A DNA stretch of 64,000 bases from Micromonospora globbae (GCF_003610785.1 NZ_RAQQ01000018.1:62001-126000), one strand, 5' to 3'; positions 1 to 11,105 are shown, counted from the stretch's first letter. A program made the numbers and translations. Notes: generated by a model not told the origin, from the letters alone.

Positions 1-339
1 CCCCCTCTCAGCCCGGTACACCGGGCTCCCGTGGGTCACTTGCGGGCTCACCGTACGACAGATCGGGCCGCCCTGCCAAGGTGGTCTCGCCGACACCTCG
101 CCCCGGGCGCCCGGGTTGGGCGCTTCATGTGGTCCTGTTCGGATTGTCGCCCGCTGTTGCGAAACCGTTACCGGGCGGCATCTTGCCGGACATGCATCTA
201 CCGGCATTAATTTGTTCAGCGAATCGACATAAATGCTCGGTGCGGACGCCATGGCCCGGCGCCCGCGTCGATCCATCCGGGACGGTCTTCGGCGAGCCGG
301 CCCCCGCGATCCCCTGTCCACTGAGACACAGGAGGCGGC
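1..339. other. non-coding region upstream of the large secreted protein
   Basis: No convincing gene is visible here; reading frames in this stretch have no family resemblance and no good ribosome binding site. It contains a hairpin near the left edge and an A/T-richer patch around 195-235, which is the likeliest place for the promoter of the downstream gene, but I cannot match a -35/-10 pair. A sequence around 160-175 (GCGAAACCGTTACCGG) faintly resembles LacI-family operators; this is weak. Confidence 0.5.
10..27. terminator. small hairpin, possible terminator of a gene left of the window
   Basis: AGCCCGG (10-16), loop TACA, CCGGGCT (21-27): a perfect 7-bp stem. Its position at the window edge fits the end of an upstream transcription unit, but that gene is not visible. 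Confidence 0.35.
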
Positions 340-3300
340 GTGTCCCGAACTCGTCGTGCCCGCGTACCCGTCACAGCGACCCTGCTCTCCCTCGCCCTCG
401 CATCCACCACCCTCTTCGGCACCCCGGCCGCCGCGCAGGCGGCACCGGCAGCCGCGCAGGCCGCACCGGTCGGCGGCCCGGCACCGCAGGCAGCCGCGCA
501 AGAAGCGGCGACCCTGGTGACCCAGGCCCTACCCCAGGCGGCGCCCGCCGCCGACGAGCCCTTCTCGGTCCTGGTCTTCTCGAAGACCGCCGGGTTCCGG
601 CACGACTCGATCCCCAGCGGCATCGCGGCGATCCAGGCGCTCGGCGCGGAGCACGGCTTCACCGTCGACACCACCGAGGACGGCGGCGCGTTCACCGACG
701 CCAACCTCGCGAAGTACCAGGCGGTGATCTGGCTCTCGACCACCGGCGACGTCCTCGACGGCGAGCAGCAGGCGGCGTTCGAGCGCTACATCCAGGGCGG
801 TGGCGGCTACGTCGGCATCCACGCGGCCTCGGACACCGAGTACAGCTGGGCGTGGTACGGCGACCTGGTCGGCGCGTACTTCGCCAGCCACCCGGCGAAC
901 CAGCAGGCCACGGTCAAGGTGGAGGACCACGCCCACCCGGCCACCGCCCACCTGCCGGAGCGCTGGTCGCGCTTCGACGAGTGGTACAACTACCAGTCCA
1001 ACCCGCGCCCCGACGTCCACGTCCTGGCCAGCCTGGACGAGACCAGCTACTCCCCCGGCGCCGGCGCGATGGGCGCCGACCACCCGATCGCCTGGTGCCA
1101 CGACTTCGAGGGCGGCCGCTCCTGGTACACCGGCGGCGGGCACACCCGGGAGTCGTACGCGGAGCCGGAGTTCCTGGCCCACCTGCTCGGCGGCATCCGG
1201 ACGGCGGCCGGCGTCGCCGACGCCGACTGCGGCGCCTCGCTGACCGCGAGCTTCGAGAAGGTCACCCTCGACAGCAACACCAGCAACCCGATGGAGCTGG
1301 ACGTCGCACCGGACGGGCGCGTCTTCTACATCGAGCGCGACGGCCGGGTGCAGATCGTCAAGCCGGACACCGGCAACACGGTGACCGCCGTCGACCTGGA
1401 CGTCTTCACCGGCAACGAGGACGGCCTCATCGGCATCCGGCTCGACCCGGACTTCGCCACGAACAACTGGGTCTACCTCTACTACGCCCCCAACGACGGC
1501 ATCGCCCGCAACCTGCTGTCCCGTTTCACGGTCACCGGTGACACCATCGACCCGGCGAGCGAGAAGCAGGTCCTGCGGGTCGACACGCAGCGCAACACCT
1601 GCTGCCACGCCGGCGGGAGCATGGCCTTCGACTCGGCGGGCAACCTCTACCTGGCCACCGGCGACAACACCAACCCGTTCGAGTCGGACGCGTTCACCCC
1701 GATCGACGAGCGGCCGGGCCGGGCCGACTACGACGCGCAGCGCACCTCCGGAAACACCAACGACCTGCGCGGCAAGGTGCTGCGGATCCACCCGGAGGAC
1801 GACGGGACGTACACGGTGCCGGAGGGCAACCTCTTCGCCCCGGGCACCGCGAAGACCCGGCCGGAGATCTACGCCATGGGCTTCCGCAACCCGTTCCGGA
1901 TCGGCATCGACCCGGCCACGGACACCCTCTACGTCGCCGACTACGGTCCGGACGCCAGCGCCGCGAACCCCAACCGGGGCCCCGAGGGGACCGTGGAGTG
2001 GAACATCGTCGCCACGCCCGGCAACTACGGCTGGCCGTACTGCACCGGGGCGAACTACGCCTACAACGACTACCAGTTCCCGTCCGGCCCGAGCGGCGCG
2101 AAGTTCGACTGCGCGGCGCCCGTGAACGACTCGCCCAACAACACCGGCCTGACCCAGCTCCCGCCGGCCATCCCCGCCACCGTCGACTACGACTACAGCG
2201 GCAACCCCCGCTTCCCGGAGATCGGTGGCGGCGGCGCGCCGATGGGCGGCCCGGTCTACCGGTACGACCCGGAACTCGACTCCGACCGGAAGTGGCCGGC
2301 GTACTACGACGGCAAGGCGCTGTTCGGCGAGTGGAACCAGTCGAAGATGTACACGATGCAGCTCACCGGCGACGGCAAGAGCCTCGTGGACATCAACCAG
2401 ATCCTCACCGGGATGACCATGCTCCGGCCGATGGACTTCGAGTTCGGCCCGGACGGAGCGCTCTACCTCATCGAGTGGGGCAGCGGCTTCGGCGGCAACA
2501 ACGACAACTCCGGCGTCTACCGCATCGACTACATCGCCGGTGACCGCGCGCCCATCGCGGTGGCCAGCGGTGAGCCGACCTCCGGCCCGGCGCCGCTGAC
2601 GGTCGCCTTCTCCAGCGCCGGTTCCCGTGACCCGGACGGCGGCACGCTCACCTACGCCTGGGCCTTCGGCGACGGGCAGACCTCCACGGAGGCGAACCCG
2701 ACGCACACGTACGCCGAAGCCGGGACGTACACCGCGCAGCTCACCGTCACCAACCCGAAGGGGCGTACGGCGGTGGCCAACGTGCCGGTCACCGTGGGCA
2801 ACACCGCCCCGACCGTGAAAATCGAGTTCCCGCCGGACGGCGGCTTCTTCGACTGGGGCGACCAGGTCCGCTACACGGTGACGGTGACCGATCCAGAGGA
2901 CGGCGAGATCGACTGCGACCGGGTACGCCTCCAGGTGCTGCTCGGCCACGACGAGCACGCCCACCCGCTGGAGCAGCACACCGGCTGCACGGGCATCGTC
3001 CAGACGTCGCTGGCCTCCGGCCACGGCGCCGAGGCGAACGTCTTCGCCGTCTTCGAGGCGACCTACACCGACCTGGGCGGCGCCGAGGGCGCCGGGCCGC
3101 TCACCGGCCGCGCCATCGAGCAGCTCCAGCCCAAGCGCAAGCAGGCCGAGTACTTCACGGCCACCGGCCGGGCGCCGGGCAGCACCGGCGGCGGTGACCC
3201 GGGCGTGCAGCGCGAGACCACCGGCGACACCGCCGGCGGCGGCCAGAACATCGGGTTCATCGAGGACGGCGACTGGTGGTCGCTCACCCCGGCGGACCTC

Positions 3301-6210
3301 ACCAACATCACCTCGATCCGGTTCCGGGTCGCGTCGGCCACCAGCGGCGGCCGCATCGACGTCCGGGCCGGCGCTGTCGACGGGCCGCTGGTCGCGCAGG
3401 CCACCGTGCCCGGCACCGGCGCCTGGCAGACGTACACGGACGTGACCGCCCCGGTCACCGGCCCCGCCTCCGGCACGCTGTACTTCGTGGCGAAGGACCC
3501 GGGCGGCGGCGCGGGGTCGCTGCTCAACGTCAACTGGATGGACTTCCTCGGTCGGGGCGTCACCGAGAACGCACCGCCGGCGGTCAGCGCCACCGCCACC
3601 CCGACCACCGGCACCGCGCCGCTCACCGTCGCGTTCGACGGCACGGCCACCGACGCCGAGGGGGACACCCCGCTGACGTACGCGTGGGACTTCGGCGACG
3701 GCGGCAGCGCGGACACCCTGGACGCGCAGCACACCTACACCAGCCCGGGCACGTTCACGGCGACGCTCACGGTGACCGACAGCCGGGGCGCCCGGTCGTA
3801 CACCACCGTGCCGGTGCGGGTGGAGGCCCCGAACACGTCCTGCTTCGGGGCGCGCTCGGACGACTTCACCGGCACCAGCCTCGACCGCGCCCGCTGGAGC
3901 GTCGTCCGCGAGACCCAGCAGCTCGCGGTCTCCGGCGGCGCGCTGCGGCTGCCCACCGCGGTGGGCGACCTCTACGGCGGCCGCAACGACGCCACCAACC
4001 TGGTGCTCCAGCCCGCGCCGAGCGGGGCCTGGCAGGCGACCACCCGGGTCACCCTGCCGGTGACGGCCGACTACCAGCAGGCCGGCCTGCTGGTGTACGG
4101 GGACGACGAGAACTACGCCAAGCTGGACCTGCTCCACTCGGGCGGCCGGCGGGTCGAGTTCATCCGGGAGACCGCGGGCACCCCGCGCAACGAGGCGGCC
4201 GACAGCGTCGCCGCCCCGGCCGGTGACACCCTCTACCTGAGGGTCACCAGCGACGGGACGAACCTGACCGCGGCCGTCTCGGCCGACGGGCAGACCTTCG
4301 CCCCGGTCGGCCGGGCCGCCGCGCTCGCCGGCATCGCCAACCCGCGGGTCGGGCTGTTCGCGCTCAACGGCGGCACGGCCGCTCCGGTGGTCGAGGCGGC
4401 GTTCGACTGGTTCCAGGTCTCGCCGGACGAGCCGGCCGAGCCGGTCGACCCGTCGGACGAGTTCACCGGCGACACGCTCGACAAGTGCCGCTGGGACGCC
4501 GTCCTCCGCGAGGACCCGACGGGCTACCGGGTGACCGGCGGCGCGCTGCGGATCGACGTGCCGAACGGCGACATCTACGGCTCCGGCAACTCCGGGCCGG
4601 CGAACTTCATCCTCCAGACCGCGCCCTCCGGCGACTGGACCCTGGAGACGAAGGTCGACGGCAGCCAGCTGAACGAGCAGTACCAGCAGGCCGGCCTCAT
4701 GGTGCACGCCGACGACGACAACTACCTGAAGTTCGACTACATCGTGGACAACCAGCCCGGCCAGCCGGTGACGCGGCGGATCGAGTTCCGCAGCGAGATC
4801 GGCGGGGCGGTGCAGAACCCGCAACCCGAGGCCGCGAACCTGACCGGCTCGGTGTGGCACCTGCGGCTGGCCCGCAGCGGTGACACGTTCACCGCGTCGT
4901 ACTCGGCGGACGGGACGACCTGGACGGCGCTGACGGCGCTCACCAACAGCGCGGTCGGCGCCACCCCCAAGGTCGGTCTGTTCACCCTCGGCGCCAACCA
5001 GACCGCGTCGAAGACCGCCGTGTTCGACTACTTCCGGCTCACCACCGAGGCGGCCGACAAGACCGCACCGGTGACCGAGGCCAGCGTCTCGGGCACCCCG
5101 ACCGAGGGGTGGCACACCGGGCCGGTGACCGTCACCCTCACCGCCACCGACGAGGACGGCGGCAGCGGCGTGGCCGGCACCGAGTACCAGCTCGACGGGG
5201 CGGACACCTGGACCGCGTACACCGGGCCGGTGCCGGTCAGCGGCGACGGCGAGCACGAGCTGCGGTTCCGCTCGACCGACCAGGCGGGCAACGTGGAGCC
5301 GACGCGGACCGTGTCCGTGAAGATCGACGCCACGGCGCCGGTCACCACGGCGACGTTCGCCCCGGCGAACGACGAGGGCTGGCACGACGGGACCGTCCCG
5401 GTCGTGCTGACCTCGACCGACGCCGCCTCCGGGGTGAAGACGGTCGAGTGGTCGCTCGACGGCGGCGCCTGGACGCCGTACGCCGGACCGGTCGAGGTGA
5501 GCGGGGACGGCGAGCACGAGCTGCTGTTCCGGGCCACCGACAAGGCGGGCAACGCCGAGACGCTCAAGTCGGCGGTGCTGCGCATCGACGGCACGAAGCC
5601 GACGCTGCTGGTCTCCGGCCTCGCCGACGGCCAGCTGTACGGCGACAGCCAGGACGTGCGGGTGTCGTGGCAGGCCGTCGACCCGACCTCGGGCATCGCC
5701 TCGGTGGTCGGCGACCTGGACGGCCGGCCGTACGCCAGCGGCACGTTGCAGGCCATGTACGAGCTGCCGCTCGGCCTGCACGAGCTGACCGTCACGGCCA
5801 CCGACAAGGCCGGCAACCGGACCACGGCGGAGGTGCGCTTCTTCGTCACCACCTCGTTCCGCGACATGCAGAACCTGCTGGACCGGTTCAAGGCGACGGG
5901 ACGGCTCTCGGCCACGGCGCACAAGCAGCTGAAGGCGAAGCTCGACGCGGCGCGCAAGGCCGAGGCGGCCGGCAACGACGACAAGGCGGTCAAGCAGCTC
6001 ACCGCCTTCCGGGAGCTCGCCGCCGACGCCACCCTGGTGGCCGAGGCGGAGATCCGGGACGTCCTGGTCCGGGACGCCGACGCCATGATCGTCCGGCTCG
6101 GCGGCACGGCCAGCAAGGCCGGCGTACGGGCCAACGACGGCGAACCGGTGGCCGGCGCGGGCCGGCTCGGGGGCGACCCCACCCGGCTCGCGCCGGGTCG
6201 CCGGCTCTGA
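340..6210 (+). CDS. secreted multidomain ThuA / PQQ-type sugar dehydrogenase / PKD / CBM6-like / FIMAH protein
   Basis: A very large secreted protein (1956 residues). Domains in order: Sec signal peptide (about 1-33, TATLLSLALAS core), ThuA-like domain (about 75-290), glucose/sorbosone dehydrogenase beta-propeller (about 304-733, with FRNPFRIGIDP and LYVADYG blades), PKD (about 737-822), Ig-like segment, CBM6-like domain (about 936-1072, ending LLNVNWMDFLG), second PKD (about 1077-1160), two related concanavalin-type DUF1349-like domains (about 1167-1360 and 1370-1568), two OmpL47-like repeats (about 1573-1750), an Ig-like domain and a C-terminal FIMAH domain (about 1837-1920). GTG start with GGAGG at 331-335, only 4 nt upstream. 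No LPXTG or membrane anchor is seen. A role in extracellular sugar or polysaccharide oxidation or binding is inferred from family; the substrate is unknown. A 17-bp hairpin follows the stop. Confidence 0.9.
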   Translation: MSRTRRARVPVTATLLSLALASTTLFGTPAAAQAAPAAAQAAPVGGPAPQAAAQEAATLVTQALPQAAPAADEPFSVLVFSKTAGFRHDSIPSGIAAIQALGAEHGFTVDTTEDGGAFTDANLAKYQAVIWLSTTGDVLDGEQQAAFERYIQGGGGYVGIHAASDTEYSWAWYGDLVGAYFASHPANQQATVKVEDHAHPATAHLPERWSRFDEWYNYQSNPRPDVHVLASLDETSYSPGAGAMGADHPIAWCHDFEGGRSWYTGGGHTRESYAEPEFLAHLLGGIRTAAGVADADCGASLTASFEKVTLDSNTSNPMELDVAPDGRVFYIERDGRVQIVKPDTGNTVTAVDLDVFTGNEDGLIGIRLDPDFATNNWVYLYYAPNDGIARNLLSRFTVTGDTIDPASEKQVLRVDTQRNTCCHAGGSMAFDSAGNLYLATGDNTNPFESDAFTPIDERPGRADYDAQRTSGNTNDLRGKVLRIHPEDDGTYTVPEGNLFAPGTAKTRPEIYAMGFRNPFRIGIDPATDTLYVADYGPDASAANPNRGPEGTVEWNIVATPGNYGWPYCTGANYAYNDYQFPSGPSGAKFDCAAPVNDSPNNTGLTQLPPAIPATVDYDYSGNPRFPEIGGGGAPMGGPVYRYDPELDSDRKWPAYYDGKALFGEWNQSKMYTMQLTGDGKSLVDINQILTGMTMLRPMDFEFGPDGALYLIEWGSGFGGNNDNSGVYRIDYIAGDRAPIAVASGEPTSGPAPLTVAFSSAGSRDPDGGTLTYAWAFGDGQTSTEANPTHTYAEAGTYTAQLTVTNPKGRTAVANVPVTVGNTAPTVKIEFPPDGGFFDWGDQVRYTVTVTDPEDGEIDCDRVRLQVLLGHDEHAHPLEQHTGCTGIVQTSLASGHGAEANVFAVFEATYTDLGGAEGAGPLTGRAIEQLQPKRKQAEYFTATGRAPGSTGGGDPGVQRETTGDTAGGGQNIGFIEDGDWWSLTPADLTNITSIRFRVASATSGGRIDVRAGAVDGPLVAQATVPGTGAWQTYTDVTAPVTGPASGTLYFVAKDPGGGAGSLLNVNWMDFLGRGVTENAPPAVSATATPTTGTAPLTVAFDGTATDAEGDTPLTYAWDFGDGGSADTLDAQHTYTSPGTFTATLTVTDSRGARSYTTVPVRVEAPNTSCFGARSDDFTGTSLDRARWSVVRETQQLAVSGGALRLPTAVGDLYGGRNDATNLVLQPAPSGAWQATTRVTLPVTADYQQAGLLVYGDDENYAKLDLLHSGGRRVEFIRETAGTPRNEAADSVAAPAGDTLYLRVTSDGTNLTAAVSADGQTFAPVGRAAALAGIANPRVGLFALNGGTAAPVVEAAFDWFQVSPDEPAEPVDPSDEFTGDTLDKCRWDAVLREDPTGYRVTGGALRIDVPNGDIYGSGNSGPANFILQTAPSGDWTLETKVDGSQLNEQYQQAGLMVHADDDNYLKFDYIVDNQPGQPVTRRIEFRSEIGGAVQNPQPEAANLTGSVWHLRLARSGDTFTASYSADGTTWTALTALTNSAVGATPKVGLFTLGANQTASKTAVFDYFRLTTEAADKTAPVTEASVSGTPTEGWHTGPVTVTLTATDEDGGSGVAGTEYQLDGADTWTAYTGPVPVSGDGEHELRFRSTDQAGNVEPTRTVSVKIDATAPVTTATFAPANDEGWHDGTVPVVLTSTDAASGVKTVEWSLDGGAWTPYAGPVEVSGDGEHELLFRATDKAGNAETLKSAVLRIDGTKPTLLVSGLADGQLYGDSQDVRVSWQAVDPTSGIASVVGDLDGRPYASGTLQAMYELPLGLHELTVTATDKAGNRTTAEVRFFVTTSFRDMQNLLDRFKATGRLSATAHKQLKAKLDAARKAEAAGNDDKAVKQLTAFRELAADATLVAEAEIRDVLVRDADAMIVRLGGTASKAGVRANDGEPVAGAGRLGGDPTRLAPGRRL

Positions 6211-6215
6211 CAACC

Positions 6216-6260
6216 GGTGCGGTCCCGTCCCGGCACCCCGCGTCGGGACGGGACCGCACC
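6216..6260 (+). terminator. strong stem-loop after the large secreted protein
   Basis: A 17-bp perfect stem (6216-6232 with 6244-6260) and an 11-nt loop, beginning 6 nt after the stop codon. It ends 8 nt before the ribosome binding site of the next gene, so it may act as a partial terminator or attenuator between the two genes. Confidence 0.7.
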
Positions 6261-6279
6261 ACCCCGTGAGGAGGCGTCC

Positions 6280-6816
6280 GTGACGCGTACCCGGAAGGGC
6301 CTGGCCGCTCTGCTCGCCGGGCTGGCCCTCGTCCTGTTCTCCGCGGCCCCGGCCGCGGCCCACACCGGCAAGCTCAAGCTCACCGTGGCCGGCGACGGCG
6401 CCGACGGCGTCACCGTGCAGGCCACGTACGCCGACGGGCACCGGCTGGACAAGCTGGTGCGGCTGGTCCTCACCGCCACCGGGCCGGACGGGCAGCGGGT
6501 CGGCCCGCTCCAGCTCGAACCGGCCGCGGAGGGCCAGGGCTTCTACGCCACCGGCCCGGTCCTCTCCCCCGGCCGCTGGCAGGTGACGGTCAGCGCACCG
6601 GCCCCGCACCGGGGCGAGGCCACCGCCCAGGTGCAGGCCCGCGCCGCACAGTCCCCACCGGCCGCCGCACCCGTCGCGGTGACCGCGCCCACGGACGGAC
6701 GGTCCGCCGGGCGCGGGGCGGGCGCCGGCTGGTGGCCGCTCGCCCTGGTCGGTCTGCTGCTCGCCGCCACGGTGGTGGCGCTGGCCCTGGTGTCGGTCCG
6801 CCGCCGACCCGGCTGA
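6280..6816 (+). CDS. secreted, membrane-anchored Ig-like protein
   Basis: A 178-residue protein of unknown function. It has a signal peptide (about 1-27, ending AAPAAAH), a beta-rich extracytoplasmic domain beginning HTGKLKL (about 27-125) that resembles CopC/FixH-like folds, a proline/alanine linker and one C-terminal transmembrane helix (about 151-171) followed by RRRPG, giving a type I topology. GTG start chosen because GAGGAGG (6268-6274) lies 5 nt upstream and the signal peptide starts here; an in-frame ATG at 6217 lies inside the preceding hairpin. Same direction as the large secreted protein and 70 bp behind it, so possibly co-expressed by read-through. Confidence 0.75.
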   Translation: MTRTRKGLAALLAGLALVLFSAAPAAAHTGKLKLTVAGDGADGVTVQATYADGHRLDKLVRLVLTATGPDGQRVGPLQLEPAAEGQGFYATGPVLSPGRWQVTVSAPAPHRGEATAQVQARAAQSPPAAAPVAVTAPTDGRSAGRGAGAGWWPLALVGLLLAATVVALALVSVRRRPG

Positions 6817-6825
6817 CGATCCGGT

Positions 6826-6856
6826 GCGGTCGGGGTGCACCGGTCACCCCGACCGC
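6826..6856. terminator. bidirectional terminator between convergent genes
   Basis: GCGGTCGGGGTG (6826-6837), 7-nt loop, CACCCCGACCGC (6845-6856): a perfect 12-bp stem. It lies in the 48-bp gap between the + strand membrane protein and the - strand aldo/keto reductase and can serve both. Confidence 0.75.
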
Positions 6857-6864
6857 CCGGGTGG

Positions 6865-7809
6865 TCAGAGGATCTCGCGCAGCGCGTCCAGGTCCTCGTC
6901 GGTGGGCTGCCACGCGCCCGCCTCGGCGTTGGCGCGCACCTGCTCGGGCGTGGTCGCCCCGGCGATGACCGAGGTGACCGCCGGCTGGGCGGCGAGCCCG
7001 CCGATGGCCACCTGGAGCATGCTGAGCCCCCGCTCGTCCGCGTACCGGCCGATCGCCTCGATCACGTCCCAGTTCGCGGCGGCGAGCCGCTCGGCGTACC
7101 GGCCGCCGCCGGCGAGCCGGCTCCCCGCGGGCGGCGCCTCGCCCCGCCGGTACTTCCCGGTGAGCAGTCCGTTGGCCAGTGGGAAGAACGGCAGCAGCCC
7201 CAGGCCGAAGCGCTCGCACGCGGGGACCACCTCGGCCTCGACGTCCCGGTGCACCAGGCTGTAGTGGTTCTGGGCGCTGATGAAGCGGGAACGCCCGTTC
7301 GACGAGGCCACCCAGTCGGCGTCGGCGATCTGCCAGCCGGAGAAGTTCGAGTTGCCCAGGTACCGCACCTTGCCGGAACGGACCAGGTCGTCCAGGGCGG
7401 CGAGGGTCTCGTCGATCGGGGTGCCCGGGTCGGGTTCGTGCATCTGGTACAGGTCGATGTAATCGGTGCCGAGCCGACGCAGGGACGCCTCCACGGCCCG
7501 CATGACGTAGCGCCGGGCGCCGCGGGCGCCGAAGTCCGGACCGTTGAGGCCGTGCATGTCCATGCCGAACTTGGTGGCCACCACGACGTCGTCCCGGCGG
7601 CCCTTGAGCGCCTCGCCGAGCATCTGCTCCGAGCTGCCCTGCGGATCGCCGTAGATGTCCGCCGTGTCGAAGAAGTTGATCCCGACGTCCAGCGCGGCGT
7701 CCACCACGGCCCGGGTGCCGTCGAAATCGAGCTTGCGGCCGAAGTTGTTGCAGCCGATGCCGACCACGGACACCACGAGCCCGGAGTCGCCCAGCCGGCG
7801 GTAGGTCAT
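6865..7809 (-). CDS. aldo/keto reductase
   Basis: A 314-residue NAD(P)H-dependent oxidoreductase of the aldo/keto reductase superfamily, predicted cytoplasmic (alpha/beta)8 barrel. The catalytic tetrad is visible as D48 (FFDTAD), Y53 (DIYGD), K80 (ATKFG) and H124 (YQMHEPD). The sequence begins MTYRRLGDSGL, the usual N-terminus for this family. The physiological substrate is unknown. The start is uncertain: a GTG nine bases further upstream (7818) is preceded by TAGGGT at a distance that fits a leaderless transcript, while no Shine-Dalgarno precedes either codon. Confidence 0.9.
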   Translation of the reverse strand: MTYRRLGDSGLVVSVVGIGCNNFGRKLDFDGTRAVVDAALDVGINFFDTADIYGDPQGSSEQMLGEALKGRRDDVVVATKFGMDMHGLNGPDFGARGARRYVMRAVEASLRRLGTDYIDLYQMHEPDPGTPIDETLAALDDLVRSGKVRYLGNSNFSGWQIADADWVASSNGRSRFISAQNHYSLVHRDVEAEVVPACERFGLGLLPFFPLANGLLTGKYRRGEAPPAGSRLAGGGRYAERLAAANWDVIEAIGRYADERGLSMLQVAIGGLAAQPAVTSVIAGATTPEQVRANAEAGAWQPTDEDLDALREIL

Positions 7810-7825
7810 CTCAGTCACGAGATGA

Positions 7826-7831
7826 ACCCTA
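7826..7831 (-). promoter_or_regulatory. possible -10 box for a leaderless aldo/keto reductase mRNA
   Basis: TAGGGT on the - strand, followed by 7 nt and then a GTG in frame with the aldo/keto reductase. This spacing would put the transcription start at or next to the GTG. No clear -35 is seen. Confidence 0.35.
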
Positions 7832-7868
7832 TGCCCACGCCCTCCGGCGCATCCGCGTGATCCGCCGC

Positions 7869-8662
7869 TCAGCCGAGCACCTCGGCGCAGAGCCGGCGGG
7901 CGGCGTCGACCGTGGCGGCCAGGTCGTCCGGCGTACGCCCCACGGCGGCGAGCAGGGCCTGCGCCCGGGACGCGAAGCCGGGCGGCGAACCGGGCAGCCG
8001 CCCCGCCGACTCGACCATGCCCTTCTCGTTGACCAGCCACCGCCCGGCCCGCCCGTGCAGGGCGTGGACGAGCACCCCGACCGCGCGGAAGAGGCAGCCC
8101 GCGACGTAGGCGGCGTCCCCCGAGGCGGCACCCTTCGCCGCCGCCTCGACGAGGAAACCCGCCTCCCAGCCGTTGGCGACCAGCGCGGCACCGAGCGCCG
8201 GCGGGTACGCCGACGTCTCCTCCCGCAGCGCCGTCAGCTCGCCGGTCGGGTCGGCCAGCACGTGGCACAGGGCCACCTCACCCGCGTAGGCGTGGGAGTA
8301 GAAGCCGAGCGGGTGGCCGGCCTGCACGCCCACCTCGTACCGGCCGGCGCGGCAGTCTTCCCAGATCCGGCGTACCCGGTCGAGGTCGCGGTAGATCCAG
8401 TCGACGGCCGTCCCGCCGACCCGCAGCCAGCCGCCGCCGTCGACCCACGGCCCCCAGCCGCCGGGCGGCGTCAGCTCGGTCTCCTGGTCGGCGACCGTGG
8501 CGGCGACCGCACGCAGCCCCGCCACGTCGAGTTCGCCCCGGTAGTAGAGGCCGAGATCCCAGTCGGAGTCCGGCCGGTGGGTGCCGCGCGCCCGGCTGCC
8601 GCCCAGGGCCACGGCCACCACGCCGTCGACCGCGCAGAGCCGTTCGGCCAGCTCGGCCGGGT

Positions 8663-8678
<16 letters not shown>
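7869..8678 (-). CDS. nucleotidyltransferase-domain protein
   Basis: A 269-residue protein with an N-terminal minimal nucleotidyltransferase fold: GGSRARGTH followed by DSDWDLG gives the GS...DxD signature that binds NTP and metal. The C-terminal half is helical and resembles the domains found after such motifs in kanamycin-type or toxin-antitoxin nucleotidyltransferases, but I cannot assign a substrate. The GTG at 8678 is preceded by GGAG at 5 nt and lies inside the end of the ABC-F gene; a second GTG at 8666 overlaps the ABC-F stop as GTGA. Either way the two genes are translationally coupled. Confidence 0.8.
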
Positions 8679-10342
<1,664 letters not shown>

Positions 10343-10436
10343 GCCGGGATCCTGCCTCAGGCCCCGGCCGGCGGTACATCCAATTACCGGCCGAGCCACC
10401 ACCGGCGGAGGCGGCGCACGCGACGCCGCGGCCGTC

Positions 10437-10520
10437 GGGCGGCACGCGGTGTCACCGGCCGACGCGCAGGACTCACGAGCCGGCGGGCGGCACGCGGTGT
10501 CACCGACCGACGCGCAGGAC
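10437..10520. repeat. 48-bp-period tandem duplication of the methyltransferase 3' end
   Basis: A 36-bp sequence at 10485-10520, containing the last codons (VLRVGR) and stop of the methyltransferase, recurs at 10437-10472 with one mismatch. The copy lies downstream of the real stop, so the duplicated end codons are not translated. Confidence 0.85.
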
Positions 10521-11105
10521 GCGGTAGCCCTTCTGGCTGGCGTGCCGCTCGACCTGCCAGCCCTCGTCGACGAGCCAGCGGTGCAGCGAGTCGCCGCCGA
10601 GGTGGCGCGCGACGACCAGCCAGGCGACGCCGTCCGGTGCGAGCCGCGGCAGCCAGCGCCGCAGCAGCTCGTGCAGCTCGTCCTTGCCGATCCGGATGGG
10701 TGGGTTCGACCAGAGCTGGGCGAAGCGGACCTCGTCCGGCACGTCGTCCGGGGCGCGGACGCGGATCCGGTCCCCCGCGCCGATCCGCTCGGCGTTGGCG
10801 GCCGCGAGTTCACGGGCCCGCTCGTTGACGTCGACGGCCCAGACGGTGGCCGACGGCGCCGTGCTGGCCAGCACGCAGCTGATCGGGCCGAAGCCGCAGC
10901 CGAGGTCGAGCAGGTCGCCGGTCGTGCCGGCGGCGGGCAGCTCGGCCTTGCGCAGCAGCACGGCGGTGCCCGGGTCGAGCCGGTCGGCCGAGAACACACC
11001 GCTGGCCGAGGCGAGCGTGTAGTCGCGGCCGGCGACGGTGAACTCGACCTCCCGCCGCCGGGCGGTGGTCGCGGGTTCCGCGGTGAAGTAGTGCTCGCCG
11101 GTCAC
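10500..11105 (-). CDS. class I SAM-dependent methyltransferase, RsmC-like
   Basis: A 201-residue methyltransferase. LLDLGCGFGPIS is the SAM-binding motif I and SNPPIR is the NPP(F/Y/I) motif of N-methyltransferases that modify bases in RNA or DNA. The arrangement is that of the catalytic half of 16S rRNA G1207 methyltransferase RsmC; the N-terminal pseudo-methyltransferase half of the E. coli enzyme is absent, as is usual in actinobacteria. GTG start chosen at the family N-terminus (TGEHYFTAEP); GAGAA lies about 8 nt upstream. Its 3' end is duplicated just downstream. Confidence 0.85.
   Translation of the reverse strand: MTGEHYFTAEPATTARRREVEFTVAGRDYTLASASGVFSADRLDPGTAVLLRKAELPAAGTTGDLLDLGCGFGPISCVLASTAPSATVWAVDVNERARELAAANAERIGAGDRIRVRAPDDVPDEVRFAQLWSNPPIRIGKDELHELLRRWLPRLAPDGVAWLVVARHLGGDSLHRWLVDEGWQVERHASQKGYRVLRVGR

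Noticed and set aside
529-6840. A 2103-residue open frame antisense to the large secreted protein
   Set aside because: It is a shadow of the + strand gene: high third-position G+C opens the opposite frame. The + strand product has clear domains and a signal peptide; the antisense one does not.
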